Shown in pieces: positions 56,487-64,000 of a stretch of 64,000 nucleotides of DNA. The stretch comes from Bacillus gaemokensis. Its GTDB lineage: Bacteria > Bacillota > Bacilli > Bacillales > Bacillaceae_G. The translations under genes and the position numbers were made by a program. Location of the stretch: NCBI RefSeq assembly GCF_001590835.1, contig NZ_LTAQ01000001.1:421989-485988 (forward strand). Reading direction: 5' to 3'. The number at the start of each line of letters is the position of its first letter. The stretch's first letter is position 1. Under the pieces are notes generated by a model. It was not told the origin of the DNA, searched no databases, and was given only the letters and a program-made list of their open reading frames with translations.

Positions 56487-57838
56487 CACTGCGTCACAAG
56501 TTCATGCTCTTCTAGAAACTTCGTATTAAATTCACCTTTTATAAAATCAGGATGATCTAGCAATTGTAAATGGAACGGGATTGTCGTATGTACGCCTTCA
56601 ATGACAAATTCACTAAGTGCTCGCTTCATTTTTGCAATTGCTTCTTCACGTGTTTTTCCGTGAACAATTAATTTCGCAATCATCGAATCATAAAAAGGTG
56701 GAATTGAATAACCAGGATAAACAGCTGAATCGACGCGAATACCAAATCCTCCTGGTGGTAGATACATTTCTACTTTACCTGGAGATGGCATAAAGTTTTT
56801 GGCAGGGTTTTCCGCATTAATTCGACATTCAATTGCCCAGCCTTTAAATTGTACTTGTTCTTGCTGTAGCGATAGCTTTTCTCCAGAAGCAACACGAATT
56901 TGTTCTTTAATTAAGTCGAGCCCTGTTACCATCTCTGTAACTGGATGTTCTACTTGAATTCGCGTGTTCATCTCCATAAAGTAAAAGCTTTTCGTTTTAT
57001 ATTCATAAATAAACTCAACCGTACCAGCACCTGTATAATCAACCGCTACCGCTGCTTTCACTGCCGCTTCCCCCATTTGCTCACGAATATTTGCATCAAG
57101 AGCAGGAGAAGGACTTTCTTCTAATAGTTTTTGCAAACGGCGCTGAATTGTACAATCACGCTCTCCTAAATGAATCGCATTGCCATGTGTATCTGCCATT
57201 ACTTGAATCTCAACATGACGGAAATCTTCAACGTACTTTTCTAAGTATACACCAGGGTTCCCAAAAGCGGTACTAGCTTCTTGTTGTGTAATTTGAATTC
57301 CTTTTACAAGCTCCTCTTCATGGCGGGCAACACGAATCCCTTTTCCACCGCCACCTGCAGTTGCTTTAATAATCACAGGATATCCAATTTTATTTGCAAG
57401 CTCCATCGCTTCTTCTGTGTTTTTGATAATCCCTTGTGAACCCGGTACAATTGGAACCCCTGCTTTTTTCATTGTATCACGAGCAACGTCTTTTGTGCCC
57501 ATTTTTGAAATAGCTTCTGGGCTAGGCCCGATAAAAATCAAGTTACATTCACGGCACAGTTCTGCAAAATCCGCATTTTCAGCTAAAAACCCATATCCAG
57601 GGTGAATCGCATCACAACCCGTTAATTTTGCAACGCTTATAATGTTTGTTAAATTTAAATAGCTTTCTTTTGACATCGTTGGCCCAACGCAATACGCTTC
57701 ATCTGCGATTTGCACATGAAGTGATTCTTTATCCGCCTCTGAATAAATAGCGACTGATTCAATATTCATCTCTTTACAAGCACGAATAATTCGTACAGCA
57801 ATTTCCCCACGATTGGCTATCAATACTTTTTTTATCAT
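56486..57838 (-). CDS. accC: Acetyl-CoA carboxylase, biotin carboxylase subunit
   Basis: Carboxylates biotin on AccB using ATP and bicarbonate, the first step of fatty acid synthesis. [19 protein letters not shown] at the start, ATP-grasp loop [33 protein letters not shown] and catalytic [20 protein letters not shown] 57838 gives 450 aa; GTG 57841 is adjacent. It begins 16 bp after accB. Its stop codon touches a bcr-like repeat. Confidence 0.96.
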   Translation of the reverse strand: MIKKVLIANRGEIAVRIIRACKEMNIESVAIYSEADKESLHVQIADEAYCVGPTMSKESYLNLTNIISVAKLTGCDAIHPGYGFLAENADFAELCRECNLIFIGPSPEAISKMGTKDVARDTMKKAGVPIVPGSQGIIKNTEEAMELANKIGYPVIIKATAGGGGKGIRVARHEEELVKGIQITQQEASTAFGNPGVYLEKYVEDFRHVEIQVMADTHGNAIHLGERDCTIQRRLQKLLEESPSPALDANIREQMGEAAVKAAVAVDYTGAGTVEFIYEYKTKSFYFMEMNTRIQVEHPVTEMVTGLDLIKEQIRVASGEKLSLQQEQVQFKGWAIECRINAENPAKNFMPSPGKVEMYLPPGGFGIRVDSAVYPGYSIPPFYDSMIAKLIVHGKTREEAIAKMKRALSEFVIEGVHTTIPFHLQLLDHPDFIKGEFNTKFLEEHELVTQ

Positions 57839-57854
57839 CACAAAGACTCCCTTA

Positions 57855-58343
57855 TTACGCTTTTACAAGAAATAGCGGTTGTCCATACTCTACAAGTTGT
57901 CCGTTATTAACAAGAATCTCAACAATTTCGCCCTCTACATCTGCGTCAATCTCATTAAACAACTTCATCGCTTCGATAATACACACAATAGATTCTTTTG
58001 ACACTCGATCCCCAACACTTACGTATGGAGGTGTATCAGGTGAAGAAGAAGAATAGAATGTTCCTACCATCGGTGATGTGATTTTATGTAAATTCTCATC
58101 TTGAACAGCTTTCTTCTCTTCCTGTTTCGGTACTTCTACCTGTGCCGCTGCTACCGTAGTTTCAACTTCTACAGCAGGTGTTTGCAACGCTTGCTTTGCT
58201 ACTGGAGCTGCCTGCATGGAAGCAAGTTCATTACCACGCTTTTTCATTTTAATTGTCGTACCATCTTTTTTGTATTCAAATTCATCAATGTTAGAGCTAT
58301 CAATTAATTTAATTAGTTCACGAACTTCTTGAATTTTAAACAT
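57855..58343 (-). CDS. accB: Acetyl-CoA carboxylase biotin carboxyl carrier protein
   Basis: Carrier of the biotin group. N-terminal domain 1-40 ([20 protein letters not shown]), an Ala/Pro/Gln/Glu-rich linker (about 45-88), and the biotinyl domain with the modified Lys in [15 protein letters not shown] 58343 (162 aa) has GGGAGTGG 7 nt upstream; seven upstream codons are outside the family. Confidence 0.95.
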   Translation of the reverse strand: MFKIQEVRELIKLIDSSNIDEFEYKKDGTTIKMKKRGNELASMQAAPVAKQALQTPAVEVETTVAAAQVEVPKQEEKKAVQDENLHKITSPMVGTFYSSSSPDTPPYVSVGDRVSKESIVCIIEAMKLFNEIDADVEGEIVEILVNNGQLVEYGQPLFLVKA

Positions 58344-58805
58344 GTAAAATCCACTCCCATACAATTGTTTGTCCCGTTTTTACAGATCTGTATTGACCGT
58401 AAAAATACGATTCATTCTACTAGAAAGATTATTCTTATGACACTCATGAATAACAATATTTACTATTCTCATCTTACGATAAATATTTTTAACATTCCAA
58501 TTTATATTTCTGTGCGATAAATTGAAACTCCTGTAAAAATATTATTTCACTAAAAAATTATTACCTAGTAATAATACCAAGTTTCACTCAAAATTGGCAA
58601 GACCACTTCTAAAAAAACATATTTTTTGTTTCTTTTAAACTTACAATGTAAAGCTTTTATTCCCTGTTCTCACTTCATTCTATCCATCTAAAAAACATAT
58701 TTTTACCAAATATTATTTTTTTATTTACAAGCCGTTCATTCTGCCTTCACATAAGAATAGTATGTTCAAAGTGCAAGAAAATATAGTAAAGTGAGGTGCG
58801 GAAAT
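58344..58805. other. Intergenic region between accB and the 65-aa gene
   Basis: About 460 bp, highly AT-rich. It contains the accBC leader and the promoter region of the small gene at 58806. No FapR-type palindrome, hairpin or coding frame that I can support. Confidence 0.45.
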
Positions 58806-59003
58806 ATGCTATGGCTCATTTTATTTCTACCGGCTGTAATCATTTGGTTCACCGTCATCTTCATCCATATAAAATTTGGAAAAAGCAATCACCATTACCA
58901 CGAACCTTTAATTTTTTATTCCCAGCGCATTTCGCCTTTCCCAATTGAAAAAATCGAAAGAGAACATAGAGATGAAATAGAAAAAAGCTATCGAAAACGA
59001 TAG
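58806..59003 (+). CDS. Small membrane-anchored protein, 65 aa
   Basis: Not recognised. One N-terminal helix (LWLILFLPAVIIWFTVIFIH), then a polar tail with HHYH and a charged end (EKIEREHRDEIEKSYRKR). GAGGTG lies 7 nt before ATG 58806, so I reject the in-frame ATG at 58791. It is the only rightward gene in a 20-kb leftward run, inserted between spoIIIAH and accB. Confidence 0.65.
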   Translation: MLWLILFLPAVIIWFTVIFIHIKFGKSNHHYHEPLIFYSQRISPFPIEKIEREHRDEIEKSYRKR

Positions 59004-59010
59004 CTTTTTT
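58981..59010. terminator. Bidirectional terminator of the 65-aa gene and spoIIIAH
   Basis: AAAAAAGCTATCG and CGATAGCTTTTTT form a 13-bp stem with a 4-nt loop, overlapping the stop of the small gene and ending the spoIIIA operon. Confidence 0.9.
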
Positions 59011-59018
59011 GCATAATT

Positions 59019-59687
59019 TTACTTCACTGGATCAAACTTAACACCTACATCTTTTGATCCAGCTTCACTTCGAACAAGTTGAATAATTTTATTTGCTTCT
59101 TTTTGTGAATGTTTTGCTGCTTTTACGGTTACTTTAATATTATTTCCCTCTGCTCTTACAAGCGCATCTTTATAGCCTCCTTGCGATTTAATAAATGTTT
59201 CAAGCAATCCTTCTTTTGTTGCAACATCATTTAGAGCATCAAAATCTGCTTTTGCCTTACTGATTTCCTCAGCTGAAGATTTTGTTGATTTCATAACATC
59301 CTGCAACTTTTCTTTCTCTGCACTACGTTGATCATCCATTTTCAAGCGCAGCGCTGTAAAGTCTTCATCACTTGATTGAACTGATACATTACTTTCTTTT
59401 TTACTTGTTTCCTTTTTATCACTTTCTTTATTTGAGGTTTCTTTTGTCGCTCCTGCCTTGCCATTTTCTTTATTTGTTGTTTCTTTCGTTGCTCCTGTCT
59501 TACCATCTTCTTTATTTGTTGTTTCTTTCGTTACCTCTTTTTCAGCACCTTGTTTTTCTTGTCCAATCTTTTCGCTTGCTGTCGGCGTTACATTATTCAT
59601 TTTCTCAGGTGTTGTTACGTAATAAACAGATAGTACAACAACTAAACTTAACATCGTTAATAACCAAACTGTTTGTTTTTTTAACAC
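59019..59687 (-). CDS. spoIIIAH: Stage III sporulation protein AH
   Basis: Mother-cell protein that forms a channel with forespore SpoIIQ across the intermembrane space. Membrane helix (about 6-26), a Lys/Glu/Thr-rich linker with 14-residue tandem repeats (about 52-95), and a C-terminal YscJ/FliF-like ring domain (about 115-222, ending GSKDVGVKFDPVK). 222 residues. The start is GTG with GGGAGGAAATAAA before it. It is the last gene of the spoIIIA operon. Confidence 0.95.
   Translation of the reverse strand: MLKKQTVWLLTMLSLVVVLSVYYVTTPEKMNNVTPTASEKIGQEKQGAEKEVTKETTNKEDGKTGATKETTNKENGKAGATKETSNKESDKKETSKKESNVSVQSSDEDFTALRLKMDDQRSAEKEKLQDVMKSTKSSAEEISKAKADFDALNDVATKEGLLETFIKSQGGYKDALVRAEGNNIKVTVKAAKHSQKEANKIIQLVRSEAGSKDVGVKFDPVK
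59403..59528 (-). repeat. 42-bp tandem repeats inside spoIIIAH
   Basis: Two near-identical 42-bp units (59445-59486 and 59487-59528) encode KETTNKENGKAGAT and KETTNKEDGKTGAT; a degenerate third (59403-59444) encodes KETSNKESDKKETS. They expand the linker between membrane anchor and ring domain. Confidence 0.85.
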
Positions 59688-59699
59688 TTTATTTCCTCC

Positions 59700-60365
59700 C
59701 TAACTCTTTTTTGGTAATACTGCAACGCGGTGAGATGGCACATCAAGCATACGCGTCACCGCTTCCCTTACCAATGCTTTTATTTGTATATTATCCACTC
59801 CTTTTGCTACGACAAGAACACCTCGTACTTTCGGTTTCTCTGTTCGTAAAACAATTGGAGTTTCTTTATCACCTTGGCGTATAATAACTGTCTTTTCATC
59901 AAGAGACTCATCTTCCACTTGCCTTTTGCCTCCTGTTTTATCGGTTTCACCTGTTGTTTGTGACCGCTTTACCGTATTTTTCTCGAGTATTTTTTCTTCA
60001 GATGAATCTAAATTCACTTCAATAGATACATCTTTTACTCCCTTTATATCTTCTAGTGAAGATTTCAATTCTTGCTCGTATGCTTTTTCATATTTTTCTA
60101 TAGTTGACATATTATCGCTATTTTTTTGACCAAAGGTTGGTACATCTTCCTCTGTCTCTTGCGCTGTTTTTTCTTTAAACACAGGTACTTCTTGTTTTTT
60201 CGGTTGAAAGAAATTACTAGAAAACATGAGCAACATTCCAAGTATAAGTAGGACAAGTAAAAACTTCGGTGTTACCTTCTTCCCTTTCTCTTTGTCATCT
60301 TTTTCGTCCCCTTTCAATAAGTTGCGAAAAAATGAGAGTTTCGATTTCTTATCTTTATTGTCCAT
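59700..60365 (-). CDS. spoIIIAG: Stage III sporulation protein AG
   Basis: 221-residue ring-forming protein of the feeding-tube complex. Cytoplasmic basic head, one membrane helix (about 33-50, FLLVLLILGMLLMFSSNFF), then a periplasm-side ring domain with GVLVVAKGVDNIQIKALV and TRMLDVPSHRVAVLPKKS. It overlaps the end of spoIIIAF by 11 bp. Confidence 0.95.
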   Translation of the reverse strand: MDNKDKKSKLSFFRNLLKGDEKDDKEKGKKVTPKFLLVLLILGMLLMFSSNFFQPKKQEVPVFKEKTAQETEEDVPTFGQKNSDNMSTIEKYEKAYEQELKSSLEDIKGVKDVSIEVNLDSSEEKILEKNTVKRSQTTGETDKTGGKRQVEDESLDEKTVIIRQGDKETPIVLRTEKPKVRGVLVVAKGVDNIQIKALVREAVTRMLDVPSHRVAVLPKKS

Positions 60366-60987
60366 TTACTCTACCTGTCCCCCCTTCCATTTGAACTTGG
60401 ATTTGTTTACCTTCTAGCTGCCATTGATTTGAAAAGAACTGTTTCATTTCTACATTTGTTTCTTCTGACGTTTTCCATGGTTCTTTCGTGTTAATTTCAA
60501 CCTGTTTTACTGTTTCAATTGTATCCTTCTTATTCGATTCAGCTTCTTTTAGCGTCACCATCACAGATTGAATATCTTTCGTTGTTTTTACTTCTTCCTT
60601 ATTTTCTGCTGCAATTACTTTTACAGTGGACACTGTCATGCCATACTTTTTCTCAAGTTCTTTCTCAACTTCTTTTTTCATTTGGACAGCCATCTGTTCT
60701 AAAATATATGCACGTTGTGAAGCTTGTATTTCTTTTTTCTTATCATCAATTGAATTTTTTATTGATCCATCTGCTACGTATTTTTCTTCATTGAAATTTG
60801 CAATGACTTCACTCACATCTGTTTGTAACAATTTAAAGAGTGGCGTTAAGATTAATACAACTAACAATAAGCTCACAACAAACTTGACATACTTTTGTAA
60901 ATTTGAGTTAGGAAGGATGAGGTGGAGCATTGTCGCTAAGAGTAAAAAGACGATAATATTTCTAATCCACTCGGTAATAAATTGCAT
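60355..60987 (-). CDS. spoIIIAF: Stage III sporulation protein AF
   Basis: Two N-terminal membrane helices (about 10-27 and 36-55) and a soluble C-terminal domain with ring-building-like fold (VEKELEKKYGMTVSTVKVIA). ATG 60987 (210 aa) has AGGAGG 8 nt upstream; a GTG three codons earlier overlaps that site. spoIIIAE lies 12 bp upstream. Confidence 0.94.
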   Translation of the reverse strand: MQFITEWIRNIIVFLLLATMLHLILPNSNLQKYVKFVVSLLLVVLILTPLFKLLQTDVSEVIANFNEEKYVADGSIKNSIDDKKKEIQASQRAYILEQMAVQMKKEVEKELEKKYGMTVSTVKVIAAENKEEVKTTKDIQSVMVTLKEAESNKKDTIETVKQVEINTKEPWKTSEETNVEMKQFFSNQWQLEGKQIQVQMEGGTGRVNGQ

Positions 60988-60999
60988 ACCTTTCACCTC

Positions 61000-62172
61000 C
61001 TATCGCATCATAAGGGTAATATTCCCTGCGGCAATAATAATGGTGATACTTAAAAAGAACATAAAAGATACGATAGCTAAGCACGCAAATACATAGATGA
61101 TACTTCGTCCAATAATATCTAGACACTGAATAATTGCTCCTCCGCCAACCGGCTGAAGTACTGCTGCAGCAAATTTATAAATAAACGCAATACAAAAGAT
61201 TTGAATTGCTGGAAAAGCAACGATTAAGCACAAAATAACAAGCCCGATAATTCCTACCGTATTTTTTAACAATCCAGACGCACTAATGACCGTATCCGCC
61301 GCTTCTGTAAACATTCGTCCCACAACCGGAATAAAGTTCCCCGTTACAAATTTCGCTGTTTTAACAGCAATTCCATCAGCAACAGCTGTTGCTGTCCCTT
61401 GCACCGATAATACGCCGAGAAAAACTGTTAAAAAAATCCCGATAATCCCAACGCTTACATTTTGCAACAGCTTGGACAATTTTGTTACTTTATATTGATC
61501 GCTCATTGTACTCACAATGCTTAAAATCGTTGCAAGTAATAAGAGCGGGAGTACAATATAGTTCATCAGGAGCCCGCTTGTGTTCATTAAAAAGATAATA
61601 ATCGGGTGAAAAAATGATACCGATACGACCCCGCCCCCAGTTGCTATCAGTGCTAGTAAAATTGGCAATAAGGCTAAAATGAAATCTACCATTGTTTGAA
61701 TTGTTTCTCGTGCATACGTCATTACCACATAAAAACTATTTAAAGCAAAAATAATTAACACCATGTATACGACTGCATCTGCAATTTTACTAATGCTGCT
61801 CTTTGAAAAGGCCGTTTGTAAAGATTGTAATAAAGCACTAAAAATTGTGAGCATAATGAGGGTCCCAAGCAGTTTCCCATTCGCAACAAGCTCATGAAAT
61901 AAATATTTTAATAACCCTATCATCCATTCTTTTATAGAAAACTCCTTTTCGCCCTTTACGAATTCCATAAAACTTCCCTTTTGGCTCTCTGGTAAATAGC
62001 CACCATACTTTGTAACAATCCCGTCCCAATACTGCTTCACATCTTCAATTCCTAGCTTATCCAATTGTTGATCTACGACGTTTTTTTCTACAGGAGAAGC
62101 TTGTACGACAATCGGTAAAGAAAAGAAGAGGAAGCAAGCAAACAGTAGCTTTGCTCCGAGCCTTCGCAACAT
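61000..62172 (-). CDS. spoIIIAE: Stage III sporulation protein AE
   Basis: Polytopic membrane protein (390 aa) of the SpoIIIA complex: a signal-like N-terminus (about 8-25), a soluble segment (WDGIVTKYGGYLPESQKGSF), then about seven helices. GNFIPVVGRMFTEAADTVIS and GGGAIIQCLDIIGRSI are conserved. AAGGGGGGAGTGA precedes the ATG. Confidence 0.95.
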   Translation of the reverse strand: MLRRLGAKLLFACFLFFSLPIVVQASPVEKNVVDQQLDKLGIEDVKQYWDGIVTKYGGYLPESQKGSFMEFVKGEKEFSIKEWMIGLLKYLFHELVANGKLLGTLIMLTIFSALLQSLQTAFSKSSISKIADAVVYMVLIIFALNSFYVVMTYARETIQTMVDFILALLPILLALIATGGGVVSVSFFHPIIIFLMNTSGLLMNYIVLPLLLLATILSIVSTMSDQYKVTKLSKLLQNVSVGIIGIFLTVFLGVLSVQGTATAVADGIAVKTAKFVTGNFIPVVGRMFTEAADTVISASGLLKNTVGIIGLVILCLIVAFPAIQIFCIAFIYKFAAAVLQPVGGGAIIQCLDIIGRSIIYVFACLAIVSFMFFLSITIIIAAGNITLMMR

Positions 62173-62183
62173 TCACTCCCCCC

Positions 62184-62576
62184 TTATCCCGTAGGTAAAA
62201 AACCAAGAATTGTTTCAATTACCACCGTTAAAATAGGAATTGCCATTACAAGAATTAAAATTTTCCCTGCCAGTTCAATTTTGGAGGAAATCGCACCTTG
62301 TCCAGCATCTTTTGTAATTTGCGCACCAAACTCTGCAATATAAGCAATTCCAATGATTTTCAGCAGCGTCTCTACGTATACGTTGCTTACTTTCGCTTCA
62401 CTTGCAACCCGCTCTATCATTCTTAAAATAGAATGAATTTGATCAATAAGTAGAAGAAACATTACACTCCCGATGAACACAATAAACAATGAGGTAATAC
62501 TCGATTTATGTTGATTTAAAACAGCAGCCAAAAATGTTGCAACGAGGCCTAATCCGACAATTTGGATAATCTCGAT
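62184..62576 (-). CDS. spoIIIAD: Stage III sporulation protein AD, apparent ATC start
   Basis: Three-helix membrane protein of the SpoIIIA complex. The conserved N-terminus EIIQIVGLGLVATFLAAVLN is encoded in frame, but no ATG, GTG or TTG precedes it after the last upstream stop. An ATC at 62576 sits exactly 8 nt after AAAGGGGG and 14 bp after spoIIIAC, and would give a 130-residue MEIIQIVG protein of family length. The only standard start is TTG 62531, which removes the first helix and lacks a ribosome site. Conserved DQIHSILRMIERVA and GAQITKDAGQGAISSKIELA follow. Confidence 0.9.
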   Translation of the reverse strand: MEIIQIVGLGLVATFLAAVLNQHKSSITSLFIVFIGSVMFLLLIDQIHSILRMIERVASEAKVSNVYVETLLKIIGIAYIAEFGAQITKDAGQGAISSKIELAGKILILVMAIPILTVVIETILGFLPTG

Positions 62577-62590
62577 TCGAACCGCCCCCT

Positions 62591-62794
62591 TTACTGGAAG
62601 AGAAAGACACTTTTAATCTTGTCAAACAAAGTATTAATCAAAAATGCAACATGAAACAAAATAACGACAAAGCCAACGAGAATGACCCAATTTGCAATAT
62701 CTTCTCGTTTTAATTCTTTTAGTACTGTATGAATGAACGCTAAAACAATGCCGATTCCGGCGATTTGAAATATTAATCCAACATCAATGGACAT
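62591..62794 (-). CDS. spoIIIAC: Stage III sporulation protein AC
   Basis: 67-residue membrane protein with two helices, starting MSIDVGLIFQIAGIGIVLAF and containing HTVLKELKREDIANWVILVG. GGGGGAGAAAGGCG precedes the ATG. It lies between spoIIIAB (14 bp) and spoIIIAD (14 bp). Confidence 0.95.
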   Translation of the reverse strand: MSIDVGLIFQIAGIGIVLAFIHTVLKELKREDIANWVILVGFVVILFHVAFLINTLFDKIKSVFLFQ

Positions 62795-62808
62795 CGCCTT
62801 TCTCCCCC

Positions 62809-63324
62809 CTATAGCAGTAAAATTACGATAAGTAGTCCTGCTAACACACCTAAACTCTTTATCATCTTTTCATATTGAAGTTGCAACGCTTTCGCTTCTC
62901 CTTCTTCCCTTTCTAAATGTGTAATACATAAACGAATATGCTTTTGCTGTGATTCGCGATCGTGCTGCCCTAGCGTTTCACCAAATTGCTGCAGTATCTC
63001 GTATTCTGTTTGTCTAAATGCGGTTAATTTCCAGTTCTCTTCTAAACTATCCATCCAAGCTTCCCTAACTGTCTGTTCACCGCTTTCTAACCGCCTGGAG
63101 AAACTGTGAAATATCCAATTCAACGGTTTTGGCATTTGTTTCACTAAACGTTCCGCTGCTTCCGATAATGGCGTATGTCCATACATAATCTCAGCTTCTA
63201 ACGATTGAAGTGCTGCTTTTAAAAGTCTGAGTTGCCGCGGACGTTCACTATACCTTTTCGCGTAAGAGAAACCAAAGAAAGTAGTAACCGCTACAATTAA
63301 CACCGCACCAAATATTTTCACCAT
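62809..63324 (-). CDS. spoIIIAB: Stage III sporulation protein AB
   Basis: 171-residue protein with a membrane helix at each end (about 5-20 and 154-171) and a helical domain between (RPRQLRLLKAALQSLEAEIM, FGETLGQHDRESQQKHIRLC). It belongs to the SpoIIIAB/T2SF-like family. The start overlaps the spoIIIAA stop by 7 bp. Confidence 0.94.
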   Translation of the reverse strand: MVKIFGAVLIVAVTTFFGFSYAKRYSERPRQLRLLKAALQSLEAEIMYGHTPLSEAAERLVKQMPKPLNWIFHSFSRRLESGEQTVREAWMDSLEENWKLTAFRQTEYEILQQFGETLGQHDRESQQKHIRLCITHLEREEGEAKALQLQYEKMIKSLGVLAGLLIVILLL

Positions 63325-64000
63325 ACGCTTTGAACCTTGCCTCTTCTTTGAATAGAATTTCCATCTCTATCCTTCACTTGAACAACCGTTCCAGGTCCTT
63401 TTGCTTTTGATAATTCAATAAAGCGATCAAACACACCAAGCTCCACCACAGCCTTTAAAGATGGTCGTTTCATTACATCATCAAAAGAAAATCCGTGCGC
63501 ACTTATAAAAAGCTGAACACCAGCATGCACCGCCTCCATAATCGCTTCACTATCTTCCTGGCGCCCAATCTCATCAACAATTAATACATCCGGACTCATC
63601 GAACGAATCATCATCATCATTCCTTCTGCCTTTGGACATGCATCCAGCACATCAACACGTGGACCAAATTCATATTGCGGAATTCCTTTTACGCATCCGG
63701 CAATTTCAGAGCGTTCATCAACAATTCCCACTTTGCATGAGGGTATTTTATAAGAACTAACTCCTTGACTCATACAACGTGCTACGTCTCTTAGAAGTGT
63801 TGTTTTCCCTGTTTGCGGTGGGCCAATCACCATTGTGTTTAACCAGCGTGAATCGTACAAATAAGACAAGAGCGGCTCAGCAATTCCAATTTTTTGACGA
63901 GCAATCCGAATATTAAATGATGAAATATCCCGAATCATCTTCACTGCACTCTTCTCCGTAATTACCTTTCCTGCCAATCCAATTCGGTGGCCACCTCGCA
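63318..64000 (-). CDS. spoIIIAA: Stage III sporulation protein AA, partial at window edge
   Basis: AAA+ ATPase of the SpoIIIA secretion-like complex. Walker A GPPQTGKTTLLRDVARCMS, Walker B DVLIVDEIGRQEDSEAI, and a late HGFSFDDVMKRPSLK. The frame is open to 64000 and reads RGGHRIGLAGKVITEKSAVK at the edge, so the true start lies outside (full-length members have about 300 residues; 227 are seen). It is the first gene of the operon; the promoter is not in the window. Confidence 0.95.
   Translation of the reverse strand, partial: RGGHRIGLAGKVITEKSAVKMIRDISSFNIRIARQKIGIAEPLLSYLYDSRWLNTMVIGPPQTGKTTLLRDVARCMSQGVSSYKIPSCKVGIVDERSEIAGCVKGIPQYEFGPRVDVLDACPKAEGMMMMIRSMSPDVLIVDEIGRQEDSEAIMEAVHAGVQLFISAHGFSFDDVMKRPSLKAVVELGVFDRFIELSKAKGPGTVVQVKDRDGNSIQRRGKVQSVW

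Overview
The window is a stretch of chromosome from a Bacillus cereus-group bacterium (low-GC, spore-forming Firmicute). The evidence is the gene order and protein sequences, which follow the arg, bkd, spo0A, dxs, acc and spoIIIA region of Bacillus and match B. cereus-group proteins I recognise (DXS, BrxB, LeuDH, Buk). Copies of the B. cereus-group bcr repeat are also present. The species within the group cannot be settled by eye.

Layout. 1-3.9 kb: a secreted 2',3'-cyclic-nucleotide phosphodiesterase with a broken repeat tail, divergent from a GDSL hydrolase and a MarR regulator. 4-9.3 kb: the leftward arginine operon argC-J-B-D-F. 9.5-16.5 kb: yqzH, yqjQ, yqjP, proI, serine dehydratase sdaAB-sdaAA behind a frameshifted EIIC-type membrane protein, and rnz. 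16.7-24 kb: small membrane proteins, a hydrolase, DNA polymerase IV, an M20 peptidase, a GNAT enzyme, the tiny Prli42 gene, an L,D-transpeptidase and yqjA. 24-27.6 kb: the arginine-type ABC transporter artPQR, bacilliredoxin BrxB, a yjdF remnant and a Nudix hydrolase. 28-39.8 kb: a RodA/FtsW-type protein and the branched-chain keto acid operon ptb-bcd-buk-lpdV-bkdAA-bkdAB-bkdB with its sigma-54 activator bkdR. 40-43.5 kb: yqzF, yqiK, yycC and an accessory island (nested bcr repeats, a Rap-Phr signalling pair with a shifted phr frame, an integrase fragment). 43.6-64 kb: the conserved run spo0A, spoIVB, recN, argR, tlyA, dxs, ispA, xseB, xseA, folD, nusB, asp23, accC, accB and spoIIIAH to spoIIIAA, the last cut by the window edge.

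How parts connect. ArgR, encoded at 48.2-48.6 kb, should act on ARG-box-like sites before artP (strong) and argC (weaker). BkdR should bind a large palindrome at the 3' end of its own gene and activate a textbook -24/-12 promoter before ptb. The Rap protein encoded beside spo0A would be expected to affect the phosphorelay that feeds Spo0A. SpoIVB and the SpoIIIA proteins act later in the same sporulation programme.

Most unusual points: an apparent ATC start codon for spoIIIAD; a CTT-TAG +1 shift near the start of the EIIC gene; a 16-bp tandem duplication that breaks the phosphodiesterase repeat tail; a phr gene whose second pheromone-like repeat is out of frame; and several long unassigned palindromes. 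No rRNA, tRNA or CRISPR was seen.
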